Position numbers and translations under genes: made by a program
Shown: in pieces, positions 1-10,309 of the stretch
Position numbering within the stretch: position 1 is the first letter of the stretch
How the letters are laid out: every line of letters starts with the position of its first letter
Notes under the pieces: model-generated
The model's input: the letters and a program-made list of their open reading frames with translations, nothing else
Databases searched by the model: none
What the model was told of the DNA's origin: nothing
From: Marthasterias glacialis
Taxonomy: Eukaryota > Echinodermata > Asteroidea > Forcipulatida > Asteriidae
NCBI GenBank assembly: GCA_911728455.2
Contig: OU452219.1
Location: forward strand, 2,609,001-2,673,000
DNA length: 64,000 bases
Reading direction: 5' to 3'

Positions 1-4
1 TTAC

Positions 5-363
5 CTTTGTTGGTCCTGTCATTGTTTTATTGCCCCCTACGTGTGGTGAGGGTTCTGGTTCAGGAACCTCAGGTATTGCTGGTTTCTCGGTCACATTGGC
101 AGTTGTGAGTGCCATGGTAGGGTATGGCTCCGTCACGTAGTCCCAGATGGTATTAGAAGACACGAGCGAGACGTCACCCTCAAAATGGATTCTTGGATCT
201 CCAGATGCCGCCATGTCCATGATTCTTAGGTCATTGTAGGCCAAGCCAGAGATAATGCCACCGAAAGGATGGGTGATGACTCGACGCTTCCTCCTGCTTG
301 GGATGGGACTCCGTCCTCCGATGTTGACCACTGACTGGTCGTCAAAGTAACGCGCTTGTTTCC
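5..363 (-). CDS. NRXN: Neurexin exon: end of LNS6 and start of stalk
   Basis: 359 nt, phase 1 in, phase 0 out (donor AAAG|GTAA at the very edge of the window). With the acceptor at 364 the exon opens GKQARYFDDQSVVNIGG, aligning residue for residue with vertebrate GRQLTIFNSQATIIIGG. A second AG nine bases on (exon edge 354) keeps the frame and would drop three residues. After NIGG there is an insertion, RSPIPSRRKRRVITHPF, where vertebrates have KEQGQPF. The fold then resumes with GGIISGLAYNDLRIMDMAASGD. The stalk is rich in Thr, Pro and Glu, with NVT and NKT sequons. The membrane helix is not reached. Confidence 0.93.
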
Positions 364-804
364 CTTGCGTTGTTTGAAACAAGAAGAAAGCGAAAATAAT
401 GATTCCAGATTTACACAACATTTAAGTTGGAATTTTTGCACCATTAAAACATTTCCCCTTCAATTGTGTAGATTGAATAAAAATAAAAATCACTGGAAAT
501 TGTGTTTGTCCCTTGGACGAGCACAGAGCTGTTCCGATTAATGTGTCATAATGCCACATGATTTACACACCCAACAAACCCTGAATCTGACCCAGAATTT
601 CAGGCAGACCATGACCCCAAACCCCACACAGACTCCTCAGTTGACTCTAACTGTGCCCAAAACCCTAACCAAAATAGCACTCAGCTAAATTAAATAGTGA
701 CAAAATAAGTGTGCCAAGTCTCAGTAATACGTTTAAAAAGCATATTTGAGGGTCACTGCTTATATGGATTGTTGAAATAGTGTACACTTCTGTACTGTAG
801 GTTT

Positions 805-964
805 ATAGACCTTATGCATTTACCTTAGAGGTAAAACGATGATGTAACAATGGAAAACGCACATCTTTGTACGCGCGGCGCACAGGATGGGCCAATGAGC
901 AACCTTCTTTTGACCTCTAGACGAGGGCGCCCTACTCAAATGACGTCATGTGCATAAGGTCTAT
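805..964. mobile_element. Short MITE with 14-bp terminal inverted repeats
   Basis: ATAGACCTTATGCA at 805-818 is repeated in inverted form as TGCATAAGGTCTAT at 951-964, a perfect 14-bp pair enclosing about 130 bp. The ends can be read as TA plus GACC...GGTC plus TA, compatible with a Tc1/mariner-type TA target duplication. The interior has no coding capacity. Confidence 0.65.
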
Positions 965-1299
965 TGACTCATGAGTAATTGGGGAAGGCTGCGGGACCTG
1001 AACAATTGGTCTTTTTTATGATCTCAAGCAAAGGGCCCTTGCCCAAGATAACCACTTTTCTGTTTGGAAATTAGCACTCGTTCAAGGGTATATTTTATTT
1101 GATGATCTACCTGTGGACAACCCCAATAAAACTGGAAACTTAGTTTATGTGTCACTGCATATATACATGTATATATCTTTTAGAGACTGTAAGACTTCTG
1201 AACATTTTGTTAATATTAATATTAAACAAAGGACTTCTAAAGGACTTCTAAGAGTGGGCCACACCCAACAGTCTGCTGCCTTAGCATACCTGAAGTAAC

Positions 1300-1632
1300 T
1301 AAGGGGGGGGGGTGGCCGGGGGTATGCGGGTGCCCCCCAGTTGAAATCTTGATTTTTTAGATTAAAAATTACCAGAATAAAATGTTACATTTTGTAAGCT
1401 TTCACGTAGTAATTTCAATGTCTTTTTGTGAACTATTTTTCTATTTACACGCAGACAGTGTATTTGTTTTTACCTCCATGTCAGATCATCTTATAAAAAA
1501 TAGTAAACGGCATAACAAGAGCACTGAAAAGGGGCTTGTTTAGGAAGAGTGACGTTTTTTTATAGGCCAGAAGTGCCCCCCTGTTGCACTCCCTTGTGTC
1601 CCCTAAAATGTTTACCCTAGTTTCGCCGCTGT
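1300..1632. repeat. Degenerate copy of G-rich hAT-like repeat
   Basis: The left side has a G run followed by GGCCGGGGG and CCCCCCAG. The right side ends ACCCTAGTTTCGCCGCTG, which resembles the ATCCTGGCTACGCCACTG-type terminus seen in the copies at 15148, 30351 and 47886. The left terminus is not recognisable, so the extent is approximate. Confidence 0.35.
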
Positions 1633-1806
1633 GTCAATTTGAGGGGGCTTCTGGACACTTCAGATCTAGGTATGACAATGAAAGGTCCAACAGTGCATTT
1701 TTCGTTATTCACAAATGAATGAAAGGTATAGCAGCAGTTATCTAGGAATAGGGAACTTCACTGTAAAGAAAACAAAATGATATTACTAATAAACAATTAC
1801 ACCCAC

Positions 1807-1987
1807 TTCTTCCAAAACTGGGGAACAGCTCTACTTTTGGAAAGGAGTCCACCTGCAGTGTCGAGTTTGCTCCTCGCCTGGTGAACTGCACGATGTGATA
1901 TCTACCATCATTTACTCCGTAATTTTTCTCTCCAATTACATGATCGTTTCCTCCGAAGTTGTAGGTGACGAATAGATGACCTGCAAT
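1807..1987 (-). CDS. NRXN: Neurexin exon: LNS6, middle part ending at SS4
   Basis: 181 nt, phase 0 in (acceptor ACCAAACTACAG), phase 1 out. Encodes IAGHLFVTYNFGG, VNDGRYHIVQFTRRGANSTLQVDSFPKVELFPSFGR, matching vertebrate HQGKIGVKFNV ... [31 protein letters not shown]. It ends where vertebrate SS4 inserts its 30-residue cassette. The donor is not certain. GTGGGT (exon edge at 1807) is the better site. A weaker GTTTTG nine bases upstream in the transcript (exon edge at 1816) keeps the same phase and would drop three residues. Confidence 0.9.
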
Positions 1988-2694
1988 CTGTAGTTTGGTG
2001 CGATAAATCAAAAGAATTTTAACATTACATTCAATTTGGGGGTAAAAAAATAAAAAAATAAACAGATAAAATAAAAATCAATGGAGGGGGCCGGGGGTAT
2101 GTTTAATAATTTTAGAGCTAGACCCATGACTTTTATGTTAGGCAACCAGCAGAAGGAAGTAGGGTTCTTATATCTCTATGCAGGGCACAAAGAACAATGT
2201 CACCCTACAGAAAAACGCAAGCAATAAACTTATCATAGAATGGCAGGGGTCGTGGGCTCGAATCCCACCTGAGGATTATGCCTGTGTTTTTTTGTTTTCT
2301 TCACAGGACTCGGGAAAGTGCTTACCACACACCGGTGTATGGGTAAAAACACAAATAATGAACTTATCATACTTTTTAAACAATAGATCTTAAGATAAAA
2401 AACATTTATTGCTTAAAAAAGTCAATACTTTTAAGTTTTATAAGATAGACTAATGAATGCCCAAGAAACAGTCAAACTTTCCAATTGATTATCACAACAT
2501 AACTTTGCACAACAATGCTTTAAACATTTAGATACTTGCTTAATGTTTAATGCTTAATGCCCCTTTGCGCAGCATCCAACAGAGAAAGACGCCAAACTTA
2601 AAAATGCAAAACATTAAATAAAAGCTCATAATGAGCTTTTAGTTCTTTAATTTTACCAGGCATGTATCACTACAACTTGCGTTCATCATCTTAC
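1988..2694 (-). other. Intron within LNS6
   Basis: About 0.7 kb. It contains a 5'-truncated tRNA-derived SINE fragment (2236-2358, plus strand) and AT-rich sequence. Nothing else recognised. Confidence 0.7.
2236..2358 (+). mobile_element. SINE family A fragment (tRNA-derived)
   Basis: Begins in the tRNA-like head (GGGGTCGTGGGCTCGAATCCCACC, a B-box-like stretch) and continues into the family body: TTCACAGGACTCGGGAAAGT ... CACACCGGTGTATGGGTAAAAACACAAATAAT. The A-box half is missing. Same family as the fuller copies at 17465, 17712 and 57179. Confidence 0.75.
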
Positions 2695-2873
2695 CAATTT
2701 CATCTCAATGTAGTCATTCGATGTTGCACTGCCAACATGACTGATGACTGCATCTTCGGATTCAGACACAAAACCAAAACTCAGGGTGTCTCGGTCAGAT
2801 CTTAACCACTGATCCTTGGGTAGTTGGAGAGAGATGAGCCCACCAGTATCACCAAACTGGTAGCCTATACTCA
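2695..2873 (-). CDS. NRXN: Neurexin exon: LNS6, first part
   Basis: 179 nt, phase 1 in (acceptor CTGATGACAG), phase 0 out (donor ATTG|GTAAGA). Encodes SIGYQFGDTGGLISLQLPKDQW, DTLSFGFVSESEDAVISHV and NDYIEMKL. It matches vertebrate LNS6 from TTYIFSKGGGQITYKWP to GDYLELHI. The Asp of NDYIEM lines up with the Ca2+-coordinating Asp137 of beta-neurexin-1 (numbering from memory of the structural literature). This domain is the one that binds neuroligin in vertebrates. Confidence 0.93.
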
Positions 2874-3824
2874 CTGTCATCAGGTAAAAGTACAACAAAT
2901 AACATAAAAGTATGTTTCAAAATACATTTTCAAAATACATCAGTTCTAAGGTTCTCAATTGAAAGAAAAAGAAAAACACAGCTAATTGCAGACTGCTCGC
3001 CAACCAAACCCGAGGTGAAATGGTAAATGCCTCACAATGGGAGAATTTGGAACGATAGGTGGCAGCAGACTTACCAGGTAAATTGTCATTTTGTTTTCAC
3101 AGGAACCGGGAAAGTACTGAGTGCACAATGCTTAACACACATCGGTGGATGGGTTAAAAAAAAAGGCACGCGCCCATTTCCGAGAACAATGGATATACCT
3201 GGCAAGTCTGCTGCCATCTAGCATCCTCATTTTTGTCTCCGATTCAACCTAGTAGTCTTTCTGTCAAAGGTTTCCCTTACAACTCCTTACAACTTCTTTT
3301 GTGAATTTTAGAAAATTAATGATTGAAAGTTTAGGACTCATCTAAGAAATGATTATTATTGGTTAAATTTGTATTTTCAAAGTGATTTCGGGGAGAAAAC
3401 TATTCTTTGATTTCATTCTTATGTGGAGAATAACAAATTCAACTCTTTGAATGATATAGGCCTATAGTCGGTTAGTAGTGTTAAAGTTTCATTGTAATCT
3501 GATGTATTAAAAAAGAAAAACATAAATAAGCGAATAAAAATAAGTAAATGATTGAACTTCACCTGTTTGGCAGAATAGGTTTACATTATTTGTTTGGCGT
3601 GACATTATTAGATACCAAACAAGCGCGAGTGGAATACAGAAAAATACAGCGCTTTTGCGTCCATATTAAAGGAGCAAGGCTTTGACTTGATAAAAGAATA
3701 TTTGTAAAATCGCTGTTTTAAGTAAACCCAAGTCTCTTCAGCTCACAGTAAATACAAACAGCGCCACCAATCAGTGACCTTGTTAAAAAGTGTTTGAACT
3801 AACCGTTATATTTTGTCAACTTAC
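2874..3824 (-). other. Intron between EGF3 and LNS6
   Basis: About 0.95 kb. In vertebrates the beta-neurexin promoter and first exon lie in the equivalent intron, which is very large there. Here the intron is short and shows no obvious promoter or signal-peptide exon. It carries a SINE family A fragment at 3094-3160. Confidence 0.65.
3094..3160 (+). mobile_element. SINE family A body fragment
   Basis: Contains only the tRNA-unrelated body: TTTCACAGGAACCGGGAAAGTACTGAGTG, then CTTAACACACATCGGTGGATGGG. The tRNA-like head and the 3' tail are lost. Plus strand, in the EGF3-LNS6 intron. Confidence 0.65.
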
Positions 3825-3944
3825 CGTTACTACAGTATTGCCCAGTGAAGCTTGTCATACTGCAGTCACATGTGTATGTATCGAAACCGGGTATACAGAT
3901 TCCTCCAAAGTTACATAAGTTATCTATACACAACTCTCGCTTGT
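3825..3944 (-). CDS. NRXN: Neurexin exon: EGF3
   Basis: 120 nt, phase 1 at both ends (acceptor CTATTTTGACAG, donor AACG|GTAAGT). It is a single EGF module and too short on its own to stand out as an open frame. The six cysteines read ELC, DNLC, GGIC, YTC, DC and GQYC. The CDCSMTSFTG stretch is nearly identical to vertebrate EGF-C (CDCSMTSFSG). The junctions read CE-D-KREL upstream and SN-V-SIG downstream, the latter creating an N-V-S sequon at the EGF3-LNS6 boundary. Confidence 0.94.
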
Positions 3945-4969
3945 CTGTCAAAATAGAACACAAAAGTTTCACTTATATCTGACATATTCATGGACATTCA
4001 TTGTTATTTATTTCTGGTTTCTGTTCACGATGGCCGAAAGGTGGAAGAGTGTAATTCATATTACGTTTTTTATTTTTAAAAATAAATACATTGGTATCAA
4101 TGCATAAGTCTTGTACCCGGAAGAAAGACGTAACGAAAGTGTGACCGGCAAAATGTCGTGAGCAATTACTGTCCCAAATCGTGTTTCAAGAAAACTGAGT
4201 GTGAAAGTTCAGTCGTTTTTCTGCTATTTGTAAGTCATTCAGGAAAGTTAAATTCCTTATGGAAATGGAAAAACACGTCTTGGGTGTAATTCTAGCAACA
4301 AATATACAACAGTTATGCCCTATGTTTTTACAAAAGAGAGATGATATTGCTTGTACTGGGGCAAAACATTGTAATATGTGTGCCCGGAAAAAAGTTCGCA
4401 CAGCCTAACGACCTTCCTCCTGGAACACCACGAGACGAGACATATTTTAAAGTTGTATTCATCAGTCATTGGCAGTTTAAACATATCAAAAGGGGGTGAA
4501 GTGATTTTTGATTTGTTCTTCAAACAAAATCATGAAGCTTGCTAATACCAGGGAAGCAGTGTAACACCTGATAATACATGTAAATATAACAGCAAAAGTT
4601 CAGAAACATACCCTCTATTTCTTCTTCATATTAAATGTTATTGATATTGTATCATGCAATCTTCACAAAATTTCATTCACAAAGTGGTGAATGTGTAATG
4701 TGGCCACCACTAAAAATTCTGTTTTGAGAAAAATAGCGCTAAAAGGTAATTTTTTTTAAACTACTGTATTTTTGAGCTGCTATTTTTTCGTTAAATTTCA
4801 TTAGTCACATCGTATAAAGACTATTTGATATCTTGTTAACCTTCACTTACAATTAGCGCTAAAAGAATTAAAAACAAAAATCAAATTGCTGTTTTTTGTT
4901 GTTGCTATCTTTCCTTTAAATTTCATTAGTCACATTGTTTAAAGTCTATTTGATATCTTGTTGTTTTAC
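3945..4969 (-). other. Intron between LNS5 and EGF3
   Basis: About 1.0 kb, AT-rich. Two similar stretches of about 60 bp (near 4795-4840 and 4915-4960) share TTTCATTAGTCACAT and CTATTTGATATCTTGTT, so part of this intron is a local direct duplication abutting the donor of the LNS5 exon. No coding sequence recognised. Confidence 0.65.
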
Positions 4970-5734
4970 CTTCACATCCCCTTGTCAGTTCTTCCTTTAA
5001 TTCCATACTAACAGCCATTTCCAAAAGATCCTCATGACGCCCATTGATTTCAAGAGAAGCGAGACACCCTTGATATCCCTGACTTGACTGAATCTTCTCT
5101 GGGAGAAACTCAAAAGTTTCCTTGCCTCCGATGTACAAATTCTCCGAGAAGTCGAAATGGTTGGCCTCCTCAGTAGCCCGGGACCTCACTGACCGGGCAT
5201 CGACTTTCAGAACCTGTCGATCCCGGCTATCATGGGATATTCCGACTTCGTGCCATCGATTATCATTGAGACGTTCCCGGCTGTTTCCGCGAAGCATCTT
5301 GGCACCTCCTCCCAGGTTGAAGGCATAGTAGATGAACCCATCCACCAGTTCTATAGACATGAAGTCAAGCTCTCCTTCCGTGAAGAATATCAGTCCATTA
5401 GGCTCGGTTGTTTTGAACTGGAAGAACAGGGAGAGACTTGGGTAGGTCTTTATCTGTGGCAGCTGAACGTGAACCTCTTGAGTGTGAAAGGTGAAGGGGT
5501 CATGGATTGGGCGTCTGCTCATCTGCTCACCAAAGGTGGCTGTGTTCTCCACGAAGTCAGGGGACTCTTCACGGGCTAGGTCAAAATAGTGGTGGTTGTT
5601 GTAAATTAATTGCTCCATGTGGCCCTGGAAGTTGGGTGGTGGGGCTTTGGTGCCTACAAGATGGCGGCGGCTCATCAGGCTCCCTATGTCGATGTACCGG
5701 AAGTCTAACGTACCGCTTTCAAAGTCAGCTCCAG
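4970..5734 (-). CDS. NRXN: Neurexin exon: end of LNS4 plus all of LNS5
   Basis: 765 nt, the largest exon seen, phase 1 at both ends (acceptor TTTGCATTCAG, donor GAAG|GTAAAA). LNS4 ends with NFQGHMEQLIYNNHHYFDL and ENTATFG. LNS5 follows intact: DPFTFHTQEVHVQL, SLSLFFQFKTTEPNGLIFF, DFMSIELVDGFIYYAFNLGGG, LNDNRWHEVGISHD, ENLYIGG and YQGCLASLEINGR, ending RGCEG. The LNS5 disulfide cysteines (GCL and GCE) are kept. Vertebrate LNS4 has a DLCKNGDIDYC motif. Here both cysteines are replaced (DLAREESPDFV), so LNS4 has no cysteine at all. Confidence 0.96.
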
Positions 5735-7773
5735 CTGAATGCAAAGAATGATGGGAAAAAAACATAAAGGAGACGTTAATGATGATGTACACTGACGATT
5801 TTGTGCAAGTAACTTGTCCATTCCACCTACAAAGTTTTTCTTAATCTCTTCCTATTTAAAATCACTCCCTGTTTCTTTAAGAATAGTTTTAAGTGAAAAA
5901 TTTGCTCTGGACCTAAAGTCAAAGACACAAGCTTGAATATACTTGAAGCATTGTATCCTATTTTGTGGCCATCCATAACCCTAGAGTTTTTATTATTTAT
6001 AGCTCCTTTTAAAAGAATTATAGTTATGTTTCAAGAATTGCATGTAGATTATGCCACTTAATTAACAAGACCCGAATGCGTTATTTTTTTTTATTTTATT
6101 ATTATTATTATTATTATTATTTTTTTTTACAGTATGTGAACATTTCTAACAAAGATACTGTTGGTGTAAAAATATAACGTTGTTATTTCACTTCGAAACA
6201 TCGTTCCCCCCTGCAAAATTCTTCAGAAGCTGTAGATAGTTCCCGATGGACGCCATCTTTATTGACAACTTGGGTTTTGGCTTTTGGGCCGCGTCAAGCG
6301 TTCTAATTTTTCTACACAGACAAGTGGTTCTGACCAATCTTGCAAGGAATTTGATAAAACTCCTGCGTGGCGCACGCTGTATTTTTTCTCATTGTGCATT
6401 AGAAAATGATTGATTTACCTAAATATGGTCTAGCTGACACTTTGTGACGTCAAGTGAGGACTATTGTGTATTTTGTCTTAACAGTATTTGTTTCAGCCTG
6501 ACTTAACTTATCCATGAAATTCACCCTTGAGTACTTTATGTATTTCAACTATCACACATGAAGCATGTCTACCCATGAACCTAAAATATTAACTACATTC
6601 TGAAAAATCTAATCCAACTGAGATAGTGCCAAAAGCAAATGTAACTTTGGCTGCAAGCATAGGATAAGCATATCGTGAGACACTGAATTCATAAACAGCC
6701 TTACTACTTAATACCTATCCAATATTTTGATACAAACCCGCATAACAGAATCAGAAAAAAAGGTTGTTCATCTCCTGCTAGGAAAAGTTGCTTCCCCCGT
6801 CACTGGGAAAGCAGAGTGCAGTGATTTGAAATAATATCAATCACTGCACCGGACGATGATGGCAGCAGACTCGCGCGTGTACGAAAAGAGTTAGTCAATG
6901 AACTCTTAAAATACAGATCTATTATATACTTCTGAGAAACTTTGGTTATTATCAGACGTTGCAGAAGACTCATATTACAAATTGAGCATTGATCAGATCC
7001 AGTTTCAACAAAGGACAATTGCTATCACAACTAATGGACCGTAGTGATTTGTTTGTACTATTGGTATGAGATAATTTCAAAAGATGCAGCTTTTCTTTAT
7101 TACCACACTGGAATAGATTTGGTTTTCACAGCAACGTGGGTTTTTATTAAAATAACAAATTGAGCAAGTCTCTTCTTTGGAATCTTTCTTCAGTAGTTTA
7201 TTTCAGAGAAAGGGTTGTCATTGCTTGGGCTAGCCGTTGGTGATACTTAAGGGGCATAGGACACACGGGGTTTAGATGTTTGTAAAGTAATTTAGGTTCA
7301 CGCAATGAACAACTCGGAACCAATGAACACATGGAGGTAAATAACATGAAATCAATGTTTGTGTAAAAAAAAAAAAAAATCTAAATGCTGATTAAAAAAA
7401 TAAATAAATAAAAATCTGCAAATGTTTTAAAGCAGAAACTAACAATACTGAGATTTGTATTGTTTTTGTTCAAATTTTGATAAACCAAAGCATTTTGCAT
7501 TGGACGGTGGAAGTTCTCAAAAGTCTAAGTATTTTTTGAAATAGCCAACAATTTGAAGTTAATATTCACTGATCAACTGATTTTAAAATGTTGTTTAATT
7601 AAGAAAAAAAATCATGGATAGTTGGAAAATGCAGTGATGAAAATTGTTTTATTCTTTTTTTTCCTTCTCCATGTTGTGTCCTTAACTTAATCATTCTGAC
7701 TTTATCCCCTTTTTTCATAAAGACCACTTCAGATCCGTGTTATCGATGTCAACTCTGTTCTGTTATTACTTAC

Positions 7774-7794
7774 CTCCAATGGACACATTATAAG
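7774..7794 (-). CDS. NRXN: Candidate 21-nt neurexin microexon in LNS4
   Basis: On the minus strand a TTTTTTGCCAATTCCCAG acceptor is followed by 21 nt and a G|GTAAGT donor. The length is a multiple of three and both ends are phase 1, matching the exons on either side. Included, it would insert A-Y-N-V-S-I-G between DKAE and AGADF without a stop. The insert carries an N-V-S glycosylation sequon. A UGC trinucleotide lies about 12 nt upstream of the acceptor and a long CT-rich tract lies further up, as seen for SRRM-dependent neural microexons. Short in-frame matches do occur by chance, so this remains a candidate. Confidence 0.4.
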
Positions 7795-8478
7795 CTGGGA
7801 ATTGGCAAAAAATCCAGAAGCATTTTCCAGAGTTTGACAAGAGAAAAATGGCAGCGAGAGAAAGCAAAAGAGTGAGGCGGTTAGACAGTGTGCGGCAGAT
7901 TGGTGCAACAACGTACAGTAAAAAACATGGTCAAACAGGACAACATGCCTAATATACGTGAGTTAGTAAAGACAGAGAGAAGTGGGAAATGACGGCCAAA
8001 TAATGGGAGATGAGACGTGGGTTATGAGGCTATGCAAGCAATAAGAAACTAGTTCATTTTCTTACTGATGTCAATTGACTTTACAAGTGTTCCGTTTTCC
8101 CTCCAGAATTGTAGAATTTGTCAATTAAATTTATATTGATATCGATAATAAAAAAAAAACCAAATGCATATAAACTAAACAAATTTGGAATGTTAAAGCT
8201 TTTAAAATTGTTTAATCTTGATAACAGTGCCTACAGTCCCGAGACATGTTTCCAACTGCATGGATTACTAAAATGCTTGAATAAAAATTTTCCAATACTC
8301 AACTTCTTTTTCAAAATCAAATCAGCTCATTATTAACCACCTTGTTTCGTCAAATGTTCACAACCTGGTTGAAATGTTCACAAGTTGCTTGCATGGTATA
8401 AAACTAAGATTAATACTGATAATAATAATAATTTGGGAAACTAATCATCCTGACTCGCAGCTGAGAAGCTGAATTGTA

Positions 8479-8750
8479 AAGGATGCGACTACGACGTGGT
8501 TCAAGCTACAGGCATCCGCCTTTGACAGCCAGCCGCATCAGCCCATATGACCACAGAGTACAGCCTGAGATTGAAAGCGTTGGATTTTTCCGGAGGGAGG
8601 AAAACCGGAGGGCCCGGAAAAAAACCTCGAGGCATAGGAGAGAACCAACGCACAACTCTACTCACATTTTGGCCCCAGCCGGAGATCGAACCAGGCAGGG
8701 GCACATTGGTGAGAGACGAGCGCTCTAGGCACTAGTCACCCATGCCACTC
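8479..8750 (-). mobile_element. tRNA-derived SINE, family B, minus strand
   Basis: On the minus strand the head reads GGCATGGGTGACTAGTGCCTAGAGCG (A-box-like) and then GGTTCGATCTCC (B box, plus-strand 8681-8692). This tRNA-like part is followed by a GC-rich body containing CCGGAGGGCCC- and GGAGGAAAACC-type stretches. The GC-richness stands out from the AT-rich intron. Boundaries are approximate. Confidence 0.6.
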
Positions 8751-9979
8751 ATATATCATACATCGAGAAATAGAAGATAGGAAAAATATTCTTCCAAAAA
8801 CAAAAAAATACTTGTAAAGTATTAAGCAAGAATGACCCTACACGTTTACATAAGTGTTCCTTAAACAGCCGCACATTATTTGCCTGTTTAAGTGATGCTG
8901 TTCAGTTGTCTTAATATTTCAGTACTACCTTACCAAATTCTGAGTTGCCAGAAAAGTTTAGGTCAACGGATCTCCAGGTCAACACTACCTACTTTGGCAG
9001 TGAAACAAAATTCTTGTTTAGAAAAACCATTGAGCAAGGAAACTAACATGTAAGTTTAAAAACTTAAAATAATCATACAAATAAATAAATTAAAAAAAAT
9101 ATCCTCAGAGATACAAAGTGCAAAGGACTATCCTTGTGTGTCCTTTGGTTTGTTTTGAACCTAAAAGGCACGTGCCAAATTGTGTCCACATTAGCTTATT
9201 GTGCTATAAAACTCACACATGGTTGAGCGTAGAAAGCTGTCACCCTTTTTGACTGCCAACCTTTTTGACTGCCACAGGGTTTTATGGGAGGATGATGTGA
9301 ATGGATGGAGCTAGTATACAAACATGGTGCTGCGCAGCTGCACTTTTCAACGGAATGCTTCATGTGCATTTATGCAGTAAATATGACTTTCTTGATAAAT
9401 ATGTCACCAGGTGAGCACAAAACTGTTTTCACTACTGATTTTTCTTTTCAGTCGAAAAAGCCCTGTTCATTTGCATAATCCAAAGTATGCAAATCAATAG
9501 AGCAGGGTTAAAATCGAGCTCTCCGCAAATTACGGCATCACAAGTTAAGATTCATAATCAACTGTTTCTAAAAAAAAAAAATCAATAATAATAATAATAA
9601 TGATGATAATAAAGATGAATCTAAGGCCAGGGTTTGGTTTTAAAATTATATTTCATTAATGTAACATCACACCATGTAGGTATTACACTGAGCCTCACAC
9701 ATCTTTGTTTTCTTCCATCAGTAAAAACAGAATAAAATAACTTATTCCTAATCAGTGATTATCATAAACCCCAAACAAGTATAAACAGACAGACAAACAA
9801 ACACCAGTGAAAGTGCCAACAGCTCACGCCAGGAACAACCAAATCATCCAACCCTGTAGATGATGTCATTATGCTAATGAGAGATAATTTGATCGGTTAA
9901 AATTAACAATGTAAATGCATTTATCCTCGTCATTTACACAAACAAGTTATCAACGGAATAATTGTTGGATGAGATTTAC

Positions 9980-10309
9980 CTTCGGCCTTGTCAGAGTTAT
10001 CCACAGTGAGGCGTAACGTTCGATCATGCCGCTCGAGATTAAAAGAATGCCACTGGTTGTCGTCCAGATTGGTGCCAGCAGTAATAGTCGTCGCGCCACC
10101 TGTCCCAAAGTTGGCCGTCACCCGGATTTCTCCATGAGACAACTCGGCCAGCAGGATATCAACGATGGTGTCGGAGGTGGTCGCTATGATCATTCCGTCC
10201 GGGTGACTGGTGCGGAAACGCATGAATATGTTTTCCACCTTGCTGCGGGTGATATCCTTAAGGACGATGCGCATAGATTGGTTGCCGTTAAAAGCTAGAC
10301 GGGCGACCT
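9980..10309 (-). CDS. NRXN: Neurexin exon: LNS4, first half
   Basis: 330 nt, phase 1 at both ends (acceptor CCCTGTCAG, donor GAAG|GTAAAT). Encodes VARLAFNGNQSMRI, VENIFMRFRTSHPDGMIIATTS, a GEIRVTANFGTGG strand, NLDDNQWHSFNLERHDRTLRLTVDNSDKAE. It corresponds to vertebrate LNS4 from ATVLSYDGSMFMKI to KLTVDD. The SS3 cassette region of vertebrates (a cysteine-containing loop after VNL) is absent, and no intron interrupts the exon there, so SS3 does not exist in this form. The following intron carries a 21-nt candidate microexon at 7774-7794. Confidence 0.94.

Larger units (their letters stand above)
364..1806 (-). other. Intron at the SS4 position
   Basis: About 1.4 kb between the last two exons, at the vertebrate SS4 site. 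It holds a 160-bp terminal-inverted-repeat element (805-964) and a degenerate G/C-run repeat (about 1300-1632). No convincing cassette exon resembling the vertebrate SS4 insert was found. One donor-like site near 818 is preceded by an in-frame stop. Confidence 0.7.
5735..9979 (-). other. Intron within LNS4
   Basis: About 4.2 kb. It holds an (ATT)n tract near 6098-6121, the 21-nt candidate microexon at 7774-7794, and a tRNA-derived SINE at about 8479-8750. The rest is AT-rich with no recognised coding sequence. Confidence 0.65.

Noticed and set aside
818..900. SS4 cassette exon before the GTAAAT site near 818
   Set aside because: The required frame contains TAA immediately before the donor, and the site lies inside a MITE.
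1102..1122. 21-nt cassette before the GTAGAT donor near 1102
   Set aside because: In phase and open, but the acceptor has almost no pyrimidine tract and the sequence has no likeness to an SS4 insert.
2874..3824. Beta-neurexin promoter and first exon
   Set aside because: The intron is short, with no signal-peptide-like frame or promoter feature that could be supported.
8934..8995. Minus-strand exon reading SVDLNFSGNSEF before a GTAAGG donor
   Set aside because: It looks LNS-like, but the frame is closed by a stop just upstream and the available acceptors give the wrong phase for the LNS4 intron.
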